Shown here piece by piece: positions 54,054 through 64,000 of a DNA stretch of 64,000 nt. Origin of the DNA: Ochotona curzoniae. Its lineage: Eukaryota > Chordata > Mammalia > Lagomorpha > Ochotonidae. Each line of letters begins with the position of its first letter. Position 1 is the stretch's first letter. The DNA is taken from contig NW_024466218.1 of assembly GCF_017591425.1 (NCBI RefSeq), positions 13,220,001-13,284,000 of the forward strand. The letters are read 5' to 3'. The translations under genes and the position numbers were made by a program. The notes below the pieces were generated by a model. It was not told where the DNA came from. It did no database searches and saw nothing but the letters and a program-made list of their open reading frames with translations.

Positions 54054-56228
54054 TCTCATTCCCTTTTGTCATATCGTCTCTTTCCTACTTGCAATGTTGT
54101 ATAAATTTAGAACAAATGCAAGGTGCGCAGCATGAGTTTGTAGCCCTATTAGTGGTGCATTATCACTGATATAGAGGAGAATAGGAGCAATAAGGTTAGA
54201 GACACAGTCTGAGATTACACAGTGTATGGCTTCAAATGCTGTGCCTGAATTTGGACTCCATCCAATAGACACAGGGGTTCATCAAACAGTTTTGCGTAAG
54301 AAAGTCTACAAAATTCTCTGCTAGGAGCATAGATCTAGTCAAAGCACGGACTGTGGTGAGGGGGACACACAGCTGAGTCCCATGAAGAGGTTATTAAGAT
54401 TGTCCAGGTGTTGAGTGCCACTGGTCAGATCGTCCAGCATCTTTGGTGACAGGTTATATATGCGAAAATAATTATCAAAGGAAACTCAAGAGGGTGTTCT
54501 AACTGTGCAGAATCTCTGTCTCAGACCAGGCAGGGCACAGACTCCTGCTGATCTCAAAACCCTGACTTTGACATTGAACTACTTTAAAGACACCTGAAGA
54601 CACTATGGCTAATTTTCCTGTAGAACATTTCTGAAAGCAGGGTACTGTATCCTCCTTCTGTTGTCCTCACTAGAACTTGCAGTCAGGGGTTTCTGGCCTT
54701 ACTCATGCCTAGTCTTATTTTAAATTTTATTTGTAGCTAAAAGCTGGGGAATTGAGCAGTAACTTGTTATCAAGTGGTGAACTTTTCCAAGAGGATGGTC
54801 TGTAAGACCACATGGTCTCTCAAAGGAGCTGCAATATGTGTAGAGGATGCATTCCGAGATGAACAGTTCCTGGGAGGAAAGAGCTATTGCACGCATGGGG
54901 ATCATGGGAGAGGACACGGACACATGTCGTTTTATTACAAAGTGCCTCGCACAGTGATTGCCAACATGTCATCCCTGCTTGTGGGCGGCAGATCTGCCTA
55001 CTTCTGTCTCTCCCCTCCCTGGAAAGAGAAGAGCTACAAAGCCCTATGGAGGGGACCTGGAGTGGGCCTACACATGTACGTTTTCTTGTTTTGTCAACCA
55101 TGGTGTCTGTGGTGACCTCATTGCTAGGTAAGGAGTGAAGGATTCAAGACTAAATTCAGAAGAGTGCCAGTGCAACAAATGTGTTAAAAAGGGGTCCACG
55201 CATCTCTGCAGAAAAAAAAAAATGAGGTTTATATTTCTGTCCTTGCATAGGGATGAGAACTTTGCTTATTTAAGGCCTGGCTGTAGCAGACTCCAAGAAG
55301 AAACCCTGCCTTCCTTTTGTACAGCCTTGGTCTCCCCATTTTGGATGCTACTGAGAAACTGATAAGACTACTGCAAATGTCAGAGTAACACTGCCTTTTA
55401 CAGTTTAATGGTGAAGGCTGAAGAATAACGCATTTCCCAACTACATAAAAAAAAAAAAAAAAAGAAAAACACTGTTTAACCCATTAAAGATTCAACATTC
55501 AGGAATTCTGAGTAATCCCTAGACCAGCAGGAAGAGGAAAAGAAGACTCCTGTGTCAGATGGCAGGATGAATCTTGTGACCTAATCTCTCCTCTCCTTGC
55601 ACTAAGATTGCAGCTTTGAAGCCAAGAAGCTGTCACCAAAGTGCACAATTGCTCATTACCAGAGAACGGAGCTGCACTCAGGGAGCCTCTCAGCCCCCTG
55701 GGGCACAGAGACCCAGGATGACAAGGCGGCAAGGCACCCCCTGCTGGCTTTTATTGTATGCTAATGTAATGGGCCCATCAGTCTGAAGGCTGTCTGTGCA
55801 TAGAAACAGGATTCCTTTCTGTCTAGTTGGAACAGTCATCCAGAATGAGTGTTACAGGAGGGAGGGCAAGAGGAGGAACACATGGAGAAGAAAGGGAGAA
55901 TGTGTGGGAGTGGGGAAAAAAATTCTTTTGTAGGTGGGTGAGAGAAGTTCAGAGGTCTATCGGAATCAGTCTGTGTTTCTTATTGCCGAATGCTGAAAGG
56001 ATGGTCACAGGGCCGAGGTGGCACACAGGGACAAAGGCACGTGTGTAAAGTGTGCCTCCTGAGGAAACATTGCCACTTCCGGTGCATCTTCCCTTCCCCC
56101 AGTGCTGACGCCATTCTCCTAATGCAGTGCATTGCCTTGTAAATGATTTTCTCTCAAGGACACATGTGTTTTCAGGAGAAACTTTGCAGACACTTTTATG
56201 ACGTGTGGAAAGAAAGGGAACAGAAAGT
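54054..56228. other. Long non-repetitive stretch
   Basis: About 2.2 kb without a SINE, contrasting with neighbouring regions. A-run at 55447-55463. The GC-richer part 55540-55800 includes a CTCF-like site. The plus-strand frame 54774-55115 (113 codons) has no known similarity. Confidence 0.4.
55733..55748 (-). promoter_or_regulatory. Candidate CTCF binding site
   Basis: On the minus strand this reads GCCAGCAGGGGGTGCC, matching the CTCF core CCASYAGRKGGCRS at all but one position. CTCF binds such sites to form insulators and chromatin loops. It sits in unique DNA, not within a SINE. Confidence 0.55.
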
Positions 56229-56240
56229 ATGGAGGAGTGA

Positions 56241-56352
56241 GGAAGGAAGGAAGGAAGGAAGGAAGGAAAGAAAGAAGAAAGGAAGGAAAGAAGGGAAGAA
56301 GGAAGGAACGGAGGGAGGTTAGGAGGGAGGGAGGAGGTTAGGAGGAAAGAAG
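56241..56352 (+). repeat. (GGAA)n polypurine tract
   Basis: About 110 purines: seven perfect ggaa units followed by imperfect aaag, gaag, ggag and 'ggaggttag' copies. On the minus strand it reads as an artefactual Ser/Phe/Leu-rich open frame inside the longest frame of the window (55949-56566). Confidence 0.95.
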
Positions 56353-57124
56353 TTGAGCTGACCCTAAGCCATGAGTTGCACGTAGTACTATCTTTCTTCT
56401 GGGAAATTTCCTTATATTCTTGCCTCATCTCTAGCTCAAAAACCTGGAGGAGCTTACAGGAGAAATTTTGTAAAGAGAGGTCTACCTGTTTATTTTTCAG
56501 TTCTCCCTGGTCTTCCAGCTTCCAGTCTGTGAGGTGCACAGTTGGTCTTACCTGTCCCCTAATCATTAGAGACTTTCTCCTCTTCCAGATAAGTACAGAG
56601 CTTTAAAAAGACAAAGTAAGTCTGTGTTACCTTGTTGTTGTTGTTTTTTTAACTTCCTTATGAAACATGACACAGATTCAATACTATCTCTTGGTTTAAT
56701 CATTTCTTTTAATAATCTATATTAAAAAGTAAACTCATGACATGTCTAAACTTTTCAATCCGTCATCAAAAAAACATTCATTGCATTATCTTTGTCATGC
56801 TTGAATAATCTTCAGCAGCACTGAGCCCCGTCACACTGCCACTCCCCTCTTGGGCATATGAAATCTATTGAGGGTGTTTGGTGTCACAAGAACAGAGCTG
56901 AGGGTTGGCTCTGCTCACACTGCATGGCAGGTAGCAGAAGTCACCATCAGACCCTTTGTCCCTTGATCAAAAATCACATGCAATTTCAGCGAGTTCACAT
57001 GGCCTTTTTGCTGGATTAAAGGTTCCACATTCTTTCCAGGCAGGCACTTGATCATCCCCTCTGCTGTGGGAGTCACAGGAAAGGCAGGGTTGGAAAAAGT
57101 TAGTGAGGCTGTCACGGAACAGCT
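56353..57124. other. Unassigned stretch
   Basis: No repeat or gene recognised. A GTT run lies at 56633-56643. Confidence 0.4.
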
Positions 57125-57270
57125 CCACGAGCTAATTCCTGCCACTGGTCTGGCTGTGTGACCATGGGCAAGTGTCATACTATCGCTCTTCCTCTTTGCC
57201 TTCCTTCCTGCATGTAAAATGCACAGCTTACATCTCACGACTTGCAGCCTTTGTAATCTTTGTTGAATCT
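57125..57270 (+). mobile_element. MIR element
   Basis: 'cctgccactggtctggctg', 'tgtgaccatgggcaagtg' and 'cctgcatgtaaaatgcac' are the central MIR sequence in sense order. Confidence 0.8.
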
Positions 57271-58064
57271 CCCAGCTCCACACCAAGAATTCAGTGGAAA
57301 CTAATCCCATGATACTGCCCGGCCTTTCTGCATTAGTCTCAATGGTTCTTCTTACTCTTTAAAGCTACCTTGTCTTACACAAGATTTTAATCCCAGTGTC
57401 CAACAAGGTCAAAAAGACTCAGCTTCCGAAAGGAAAAGATTAATGTTGCCATGGATGGGAGAGAAACCAGAGGGAGATTGCTGCTGGAGCATGAGAATTC
57501 TATCTTGTAGGATTCTTTCTTTTTTTTTTTTTCTTCAAAGCAAATAAGGTTTATGGATTGCAATGAGGAGTCTGTCGCATTAAAATAAGTCTTTTTACAG
57601 TATTTTCCCATTTAAACCTCACATGGGCAGCATGCTGGATTGGACCCGGAAAGCCAGACTCACTAGTTTTTCAATTTAGTTTGTTAATAGCCTGCCTTTC
57701 ATAAAAGCATCAGGCACAATCACACCAATCCCTAAATCAATAGGATGATGCAGCAATGCCTCACAGAAATGATATTTTTGAAATAAATATATACCATTCA
57801 GCCAGGCCCGTTTGACATCAAATTTATATACTCAATAAGAAAGCACAATTAATGGTCCTGAACTGTATTTTCCTTCACCTATTTCACATTTCAAGAAGCA
57901 CAGGATTTCTTAAGAAAAAAAATAATAAAAGAAGGAAGGAAAAAGAACAGAAAAAGATCCCATTCATAAATGGAATGAAGGTATTAAAAAACAATGTTGG
58001 CTTGGCAGTGCCTCCCTGGGACCCATTTATCTTACCTCCAATCTCATTTCTTTCTTTTTTTTTT
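57271..58064. other. Unassigned stretch
   Basis: A T run lies at 57519-57531. 'gttgccatgg' at about 57440 is a half-palindromic RFX-like match. No gene recognised. Confidence 0.4.
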
Positions 58065-58330
58065 CTGGTCTTTGCTCAGATGCTCCCTCCTTAACAGAAG
58101 ACTTTCCTGACCTCTTACAGAAAGCAGCATTCCATCTCCTTTCTGAGTTTATCCTGCTTTGCATAACATCACATTATATCATATTTGTGTGCTGTCACCT
58201 TTTCTCCTAACCAGTTATGCTCCATGGTGCAATCTGTGTACCATTTTCTTTAACGCTATATCTACAGGAAAGTGTCTTGATTTTGGTAACTGCTCATACT
58301 AATTTCATGAATTAGTTGGTGGATGAATAA
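58065..58330 (+). mobile_element. L2 LINE 3' end
   Basis: 'tttgctcagatgctccctcc', 'gactttcctgacctcttac', 'ttctgagtttatcctgc', 'gctccatggtgcaatctgtg', 'gttggtggatgaataa' follow the L2 3' UTR. The final repeat tail is decayed. Confidence 0.8.
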
Positions 58331-59310
58331 TTACGTCAATTCTTTTCCAAAATGTGTGAAAAATCTCCAAAACATTTGTGGAAATACATATTTTAAAAAA
58401 ATGTATGGACTTCAAAATTTTGGTGCCATCATAAGATAATCATGTAAACCCATTTTCAATAAAATATTATTTTTCTTCCACAGAATTATTTTAACTGTAT
58501 TGGACATTCTGCCTAACTTCTACAGATACCTGTTTTCAGGGTGTGAGTGTGGGGGGCAATCAGTCATTTGTGGGACAGAGAAGAGGGCCCAGTGTTCAGA
58601 ATCAATAAATCCCTGCCAAACATGATTTGAGCAAGTACTGGACAATGGACTCTGTCCTGGAGCTAATCTCAAGTTTAGAACTTTTGATTTAAGTTATTTG
58701 ATGAAAAAGTACTTTAGGTTTCTGCCGCATCAAGCACTATTACCAAGTTCTCTCCTAAGGAGCTTACCTTTCCCATGTGCCTTTTCTGTATAGCACCAAG
58801 AAGTTACGGTGCTCGTAAGTAAAAGCAAAGGACTGTTAATCATGTTTGGAGCATGGCCCTCAGAACAGGAACAGAATAAACAGCTCTGGAGGAAAAAAAA
58901 ATTATGACATGTAAGAGAGGATTTAAAGGCCCTGTATCTATCTACTTTATTGAAGGGTATCCTGCCAAGTTGTGGCATTAAAAAAAAAAAGTATATGTGA
59001 TTGTCTCTTCATCTTATGAAACATGAGCAATATGCAAGCAAGGGCACTGCGAGTCAAAATAGGGTCATTCAAAGGCAGGATGATGGGAGGCCAGGCGTTG
59101 GTCCAGAAACTACAGAGATGTGTCATGTGATGTGTCATTGTCACAGATTTATTTGTGAGAACAAACGCATACATGGAATGAACTTTCTGAACTAATGATC
59201 GGTATTGGGCTACCCCTGGAACATTAGATTAGGTCATTAATAAATGAATGTCACTCTTGTTGAACTTTCATTGTGTGCATGCTGAGCAACGTGGAGCAAT
59301 CATCTCATTC
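58331..59310. other. Unassigned stretch
   Basis: 'acttcaaaattttggtgcc' near 58410 resembles a common mammalian DNA-transposon phrase, also hinted at near 40491 in the other orientation, but is too short to call. No gene recognised. Confidence 0.4.
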
Positions 59311-59646
59311 AAAGGCTGGCATTACGGTGCAACGTGTTAAGCTGCTGCTTGCTATGACAGTGTCTCATTTTGGAGATCTGGCTCAACAACAAGCTGATTG
59401 GCTTCTAATCCAGCTCTCTGCTAAAAAGCACCCAGTAAGGCAACAGGGAATGACTCAATTCTTGGACCCCTGCCACCCACATGAAAACCTGTATTGTGTT
59501 CCAGACTGCTGGCTTTACCAAGCCCAGTGATCGCTGCTGCAACCACTTGGAGAGTGAACTAATGGGTAAAGGATAGATTTTTCTCTGTCTCAGCTTCTTT
59601 TTCTGTCTCGCAGTCTCTCTGCCTTTCAAATAATAAATAAAACTTT
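59311..59646 (+). mobile_element. Old C-SINE, full length
   Basis: 'gtgcaacgtgttaagctgc', 'cccctgccacccacatg', 'gctggctttaccaagccc', 'ttggagagtgaactaatgg' then 'ctttcaaataataaataaaa'. Confidence 0.85.
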
Positions 59647-59689
59647 ACGAAGTTATTTCTTTCTTTCTTCTAATTTGCCTTTGACATTG

Positions 59690-59800
59690 GTGGATATAAT
59701 CACTAATATTGTTTACAGATGAGAAAACTGACACTTAGGGAAGTTAATAACTAGCCCTGGTCTATTTAATGTCAAAGTCACTGAAGTTGACCCTTCTTTC
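59690..59800 (-). mobile_element. MIR fragment
   Basis: 'tgtttacagatgagaaaactg' (in part), 'acttagggaagttaataac' match the antisense MIR core. Confidence 0.7.
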
Positions 59801-60136
59801 GCTAAAGCTAAGTCTAACGGAACCTCAGTGTTTAGGGAACACACTTCACCCAACACTTGATTGTGGTTATCACTATGGAAGCATACTTCAACATGCACTA
59901 CAATACACTCAGGGAAACAAAATTATTTCTCATTATATAATTTAAGAAACAGTAAGAAAAATAGATCAAGCAACTTAGTCAAGCTTGTCCCATATCTAAG
60001 AAACAGCAGAACAGAAGTTAAAGTCCTGGAAGTTAATTCCATAGCCAAGCTCATAAACGTCATGCTTTAATGTCTGTCAGCTTTAACATTAGGGTTTTCA
60101 TGTGTCTGTTGTCCCTCCCACCCCATGGTATAGTGT
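59801..60136. other. Unassigned stretch
   Basis: Nothing recognised. Confidence 0.4.
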
Positions 60137-60435
60137 TATTAAAAATTGTTTATGTATTTATTTGAAAGTCAGATTTACAGAGAAGAAGAGAGACAGAGAT
60201 TTTCTATCTCATGGCTCATTTTCCAGATGGATTCTACAGCCAGTGCTGGGCTAGGTCAAATCCAAGTCTCCCATGTGAGTGGTAGGGCCCAGGCACATAG
60301 GCCATCTTCCACTGCTTTTCCAGACCAGCAGCAGGGATCTGGATTGGAAGTGGAACTGCTGGGACTTGAACTGGCACCAACATAGAATGTTGGGATTGCA
60401 GGTGATGGCTTTACCCATTTATGCTACAGAGCCAG
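60137..60435 (-). mobile_element. C-SINE, full length
   Basis: 'tttatgtatttatttgaaag', 'cagatttacagagaagaag', 'tctcccatgtgagtgg', 'ggaagtggaactgctggg', 'atgctacagagccagg' in antisense order. Confidence 0.9.
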
Positions 60436-60814
60436 GTTCTGTACATTTTACAATGTGAGAAGAATGTTGGCATTTGGACCCAGATAGTTTGCTGAATTTT
60501 ATTTAATTAGAACCACCAGAAACAGGTGTATTGCCAGTGTGACATGTCCCACTGAGCAAAGGGAGAACACCTGCCTTAATGCAGTCATATCACCATATCT
60601 ACCTTGACTTACAAAATGCCTGAGAGAGGCAGTGGCTGGCCTTGTGCAAATCACAAGGTCCACAAGAGAATCAATCACTTATACTTTGGTATGATGGCAA
60701 ATCACTTCCTCTGTGAGTGGGAATAAACTCTGACCTGGTCAGGAGATCTGGTTTGCAGGCTTTGTTTTGTAGATGATGACTTGAGTATTTAGGGTAAGAT
60801 ATCTTATCTTCAAA
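60436..60814. other. Unassigned stretch
   Basis: Nothing recognised. Confidence 0.4.
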
Positions 60815-60824
60815 CACATGTTGT

Positions 60825-61178
60825 TGTCATGGTTTTTTTTTTTTTTATATCTACTCATTTATTTACTTGAAAGCATTTTAGAGAGGGAGGAAAGGAAAAA
60901 GGAGAAAGAGAAATAAGTCTTCCATTCACCAGTCCACTGATTCCCTCCCTAAATGATCGCAACAGCAAGGGCTAGGCTAGGATGAAACCAGAAGGCAGGA
61001 GCTTCTTTCTCATCTCTCATTTGGTGACAGGGATCTAAACACCTGTTACATCTTCTGCTGCTGTCCAAGCACATTTTCAGAACACTGGATTTGAAGCAGA
61101 GCAAGTGGGACACAAACTGGTGCCCTTATTGGATACTGACATTATGTGCAAAGTTTTAACACACTGCGCTAAAGCCAG
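60825..61178 (-). mobile_element. C-SINE with short target-site duplication
   Basis: Starts with a T run (60832-60845), then 'actcatttatttacttgaaag', GA-rich segment, 'cagtccactgattccctcc', 'aacacactgcgctaaagcc'. cacatgttgt at 60815-60824 and 61179-61188 is the probable duplication. Confidence 0.85.
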
Positions 61179-61229
61179 CACATGTTGTAGCCTCTGTTGA
61201 ACAATCACTTTGCATGCACAAAGCACTTC

Positions 61230-61400
61230 CACTACTTTAATTCAGATGCTTTCTTGAACAAAACCGTGAGATGGATTTTGTTAATTCAATCAGCAGATGG
61301 CAAATAGATATTCAGGCTGTGACTTGTTAGGAGAGCCAATCCATGATTTGAACTGAGTTTTTCTTAATTCTAGAAGTTGAGGTTTCAATCCTTGCTGCCA
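61230..61400 (-). mobile_element. MIR-like fragment
   Basis: 'gatggcaaatagatattcagg', 'ccatgatttgaactgag' resemble antisense MIR. Decayed. Confidence 0.5.
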
Positions 61401-62704
61401 TCCCGTTTTCTTCATAACATGCTTAGTATTTTGTTGTGAAAATGCAAAGCTAACTCAATAAACATTATTTCTTTTCTAAGGTATATTTCAGGCATCCCTG
61501 TGCTTGGGGACCTGAATCTTTGATGCAGATTAAGGTATGATTATGTCCCTGATGTCCCATTTAGCAAGTCAGCTAGAACACTTTGCAGCCTGTGGTCCCA
61601 TCAGGATGACTTCTCTCAGCACCTTAAGCTTTGTGTCTGTGTCTGTGATTTTATTTGCTGCTATTTCAAGAGTGACTACTCCTTTTGGCCTACAGATGTG
61701 AGTGCAGAAATGGTGGGGAAGGGATGCAGTGGAATGCAATTTCATTTAAATTGCATTTTTGAGCAACACAGACACTTGGTTATCATTCTTTATGTGCTAA
61801 AATATCACACTCAGCATATTCATCTGCACATAGTTAAGCCTAAAATCACAGCTCTCCACCCCCATGGGAACTGCTCTTGCAGTAAATCGTATTACTGTTT
61901 GGATGGAGGATGCACTTCTGAGGCTTGTGAGTCCTAGTTGTCTACCAGCGGGCCACGGAGATCACAGCTCCACCTTTCTCAGTGGCAATGAGGCAGCAGA
62001 ACCATCAAGAGGTCAGCTCATCCTTGACCACACACATCTACCTGCCAAATTTTTTAGCAACCCTGTCACCCAAAAAAAATGGAGAATCTAGAACAACAAA
62101 AAAAAATTGTAAATGGTGTTGAATTTCATTCAGAAAACCAGAGTCCATAAAGTGTGAATTAGTATTATCCATTATTAATCATAAGATTGGTTTCAAGTCT
62201 GTTTGATGGACAAGATCCTGTAAATCAGAATCATGAAGAGCAGCACTGGTTTTTAGCTGAATCCCTGAGTTCTGTGGGCACAGACTTCAGCACTGTCATA
62301 GGTCTTCATAGATCTTATCTCAAAGCCAACATGTGAATATATGTACTAGGCTCTGCTGTGACCTCACCCAATCCATGCTTATTAAGCCTTTGCTTCGGTG
62401 GAAAGGAATAGTGTTTTCTGGTGATTGGAGGTTCTCAGGTTTGTTCACAAGTCACTTATTCCAGCCAGTAGTTACAGCCGGCAACTCAGCTGTGATGTCT
62501 GCGTTCACCACAGGATGGAGAAGTTTATCTCTAGATGATCCAACGTCAACGCTTCCAGGGATATTTATGTTAGGGAGTTGCTATGTGAGCCACTAACCCT
62601 AAAACCATACCAGTGTGTTTCACCCTAGCTATCTTCTGGATCCTCTTGGTGTTCCTCACAATTCAACAGTGCCCACCGACATCTGTGTTTATGCTCCCTA
62701 AAGG
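61401..62704. other. Unassigned stretch
   Basis: No repeat or gene recognised over 1.3 kb. Confidence 0.4.
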
Positions 62705-62830
62705 ACTCCCAAATGTGGTATCTCGTTTCATTCATAATCTAATCCTCCCCTCAAATCACTGCTTTATGTTTAACTTCATAATTGAAGAAACAGACTCAGA
62801 GATTCAAAAGTGGCCCCGATAGGAAACTGA
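62705..62830 (-). mobile_element. MIR-like fragment
   Basis: 'cataatctaatcctcccctc', 'cataattgaagaaacag' then 'actcagagattcaaaag' follow the antisense MIR core. Confidence 0.55.
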
Positions 62831-64000
62831 AACTTCAGCTTTAGGATGGTTGGCATTTTGTTCTCTTCTTCCTTACACCTGCCTGTTCACACTGACTTAG
62901 AGTCTAGTCCTATAACTTGATGTCTCACCTTGTCAGTTCATCCAGAATTCACCATTAGGTCACTGTACTAGCCAACCCTCGTGTGACTATTTAAAGATTC
63001 CAACCAAGCGCTTCTCTCTTGGTGGTGTACTGTTTCTCAGTGGAAAACTGAGGCGTTTCGACTGATGCTCAGAAATGATAAACTCTAGAATTGTCCACAG
63101 CACAATAGAAATGACAATATTTGAAGGGTGGGTAACCTTACAGGATATTTGCTTTCAGTTTTGGCCTTTTATGCATTTAAATATTTTTTGCTTGTATTTT
63201 TGAGGTGAATTTTTTTAAATATACATTTAGTGCAAGACTTATTGTCTCCATTAAGATGTCAACAAATAAATAGTGAAAAGAATATAGTTCAGAAGTAAAA
63301 TAGGTATTGACCATACACAGTAACCAAAAAAATATATTCAATGTAATGGATACAGAGTAAAATAATCCTGAAATTATCAAAACTATATAATTGCTTTAAG
63401 TTTTTGGAAAAATATTTTAAAAACATAATATTTTTGTGGCAAAACAGATGTTCTAGGGCATTTAAAAGCTAATGGGACAACCTAAGAAATTAACTTTTAA
63501 TAGCAGAATTTAGACACCATAATGGCCAGATTGAGACAATTTGACTCAGTCATACTTTGCCTTTTCAAGAACTTGTACTTATCAAACTTCTTTTTGCATA
63601 TCTACCTTTGCTTTTGGATTACTTTAGCTAAAAATGGGGTTGGTAAACCAACTATGTCATGATTTGGTTAAAAATGGAGAAAATAATAATTTTTCAAAAC
63701 ATCTTAGACCCATGATGTTCTTTTGCACTGCCTGTTACGAGGCCTAGCTATCGACAGTTGGTCACTCTTGGGTCACATCTTTCTTTCCCCATATATCTTT
63801 TTAGCAGAAAACATTCTGAGTGCAAGATTTCATTAAGCTATTTTCAGTGTCGAATACTTCATAGTAAATGAAATAATCAGATACTTTGCTCAATCAAAGG
63901 GAGTCATAGCATGTACCTACAAAGAAAAAGCACTGTGAATGTAACTACTTAATTTTATCATCTTGAGTGAGTATGTGAACAAAATATGGACACAATATTT
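62831..64000. other. Unassigned AT-rich end of the window
   Basis: No repeat or gene recognised. The last 800 bases are AT-rich and non-repetitive to the eye. Confidence 0.4.

Noticed and set aside
54774..55115. 113-codon plus-strand frame in SINE-free DNA
   Set aside because: Considered as a possible exon or pseudogene, but no family is recognised and the reverse strand is equally open.
55949..56566. Longest open frame (205 codons, minus), Ser/Phe/Leu-rich in the middle
   Set aside because: Its centre is a translation of the GGAA repeat at 56241-56352 and the flanks have no recognised similarity.
56915..57310. 131-codon minus-strand frame
   Set aside because: It overlaps a MIR in its middle and shows no protein similarity.

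Overview
The window reads as nuclear DNA from a lagomorph, more likely a pika (Ochotona) than a rabbit. The main evidence is about 39 copies or fragments of the lagomorph C-repeat SINE (tRNA-derived, about 300-350 bp), making up very roughly a sixth of the window. The least decayed copies (4749-5074 and 38142-38464) end in a 'TCTCTGTATATC(T/C)G..TTTCCAAT..AAATAAATCTTT' type tail and lack the long GC-rich middle I associate with rabbit copies. The genus call is inference. No bacterial gene, operon, tRNA gene, rRNA gene or CRISPR array was seen.

No protein-coding gene is supported. The longest open frames are translations of repeats: GGAA repeats near 56.3 kb, polypurine tracts inside SINEs, and a minisatellite at 33-34 kb. 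No run of exons with splice sites and recognisable protein similarity was found. The window is therefore probably intergenic or a large intron.

Layout. 0-10 kb: old SINEs, a Tigger/MER2-like DNA transposon end, an inverted MIR pair and old L1 3' ends. 10-14.8 kb: a decayed ERV-L class retroviral pol/integrase region on the minus strand, then a SINE inserted inside another SINE. 14.8-22 kb: mostly unassigned AT-rich DNA with one old L1 tail. 22-29 kb: a dense SINE cluster with microsatellites, plus one non-repetitive segment with homeobox-like sites. 29-32.4 kb: mostly unassigned. 32.4-35.6 kb: a large GC-richer tandem array (about 60-70 bp units, more than 30 copies) followed by a single-copy block and an A-rich end. 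This looks like a VNTR-bearing retroelement and is the most unusual object here. 35.8-46.9 kb: two MLT1-type LTRs, a MER5-like piece, a palindromic DNA transposon, the youngest SINE, and an L1 with the inverted 5' segment typical of twin priming. 47-64 kb: unassigned DNA with scattered SINEs, MIR and L2, and candidate RFX and CTCF sites.

Nothing here works together as a pathway. The features record successive waves of retroposition: MIR/L2 and DNA transposons first, then ERV-L/MaLR and L1M, then C-SINEs of several ages. Family names were assigned by reading, without a database search, and most boundaries are good to about 10-30 bases. Boundaries supported by target-site duplications are tighter.
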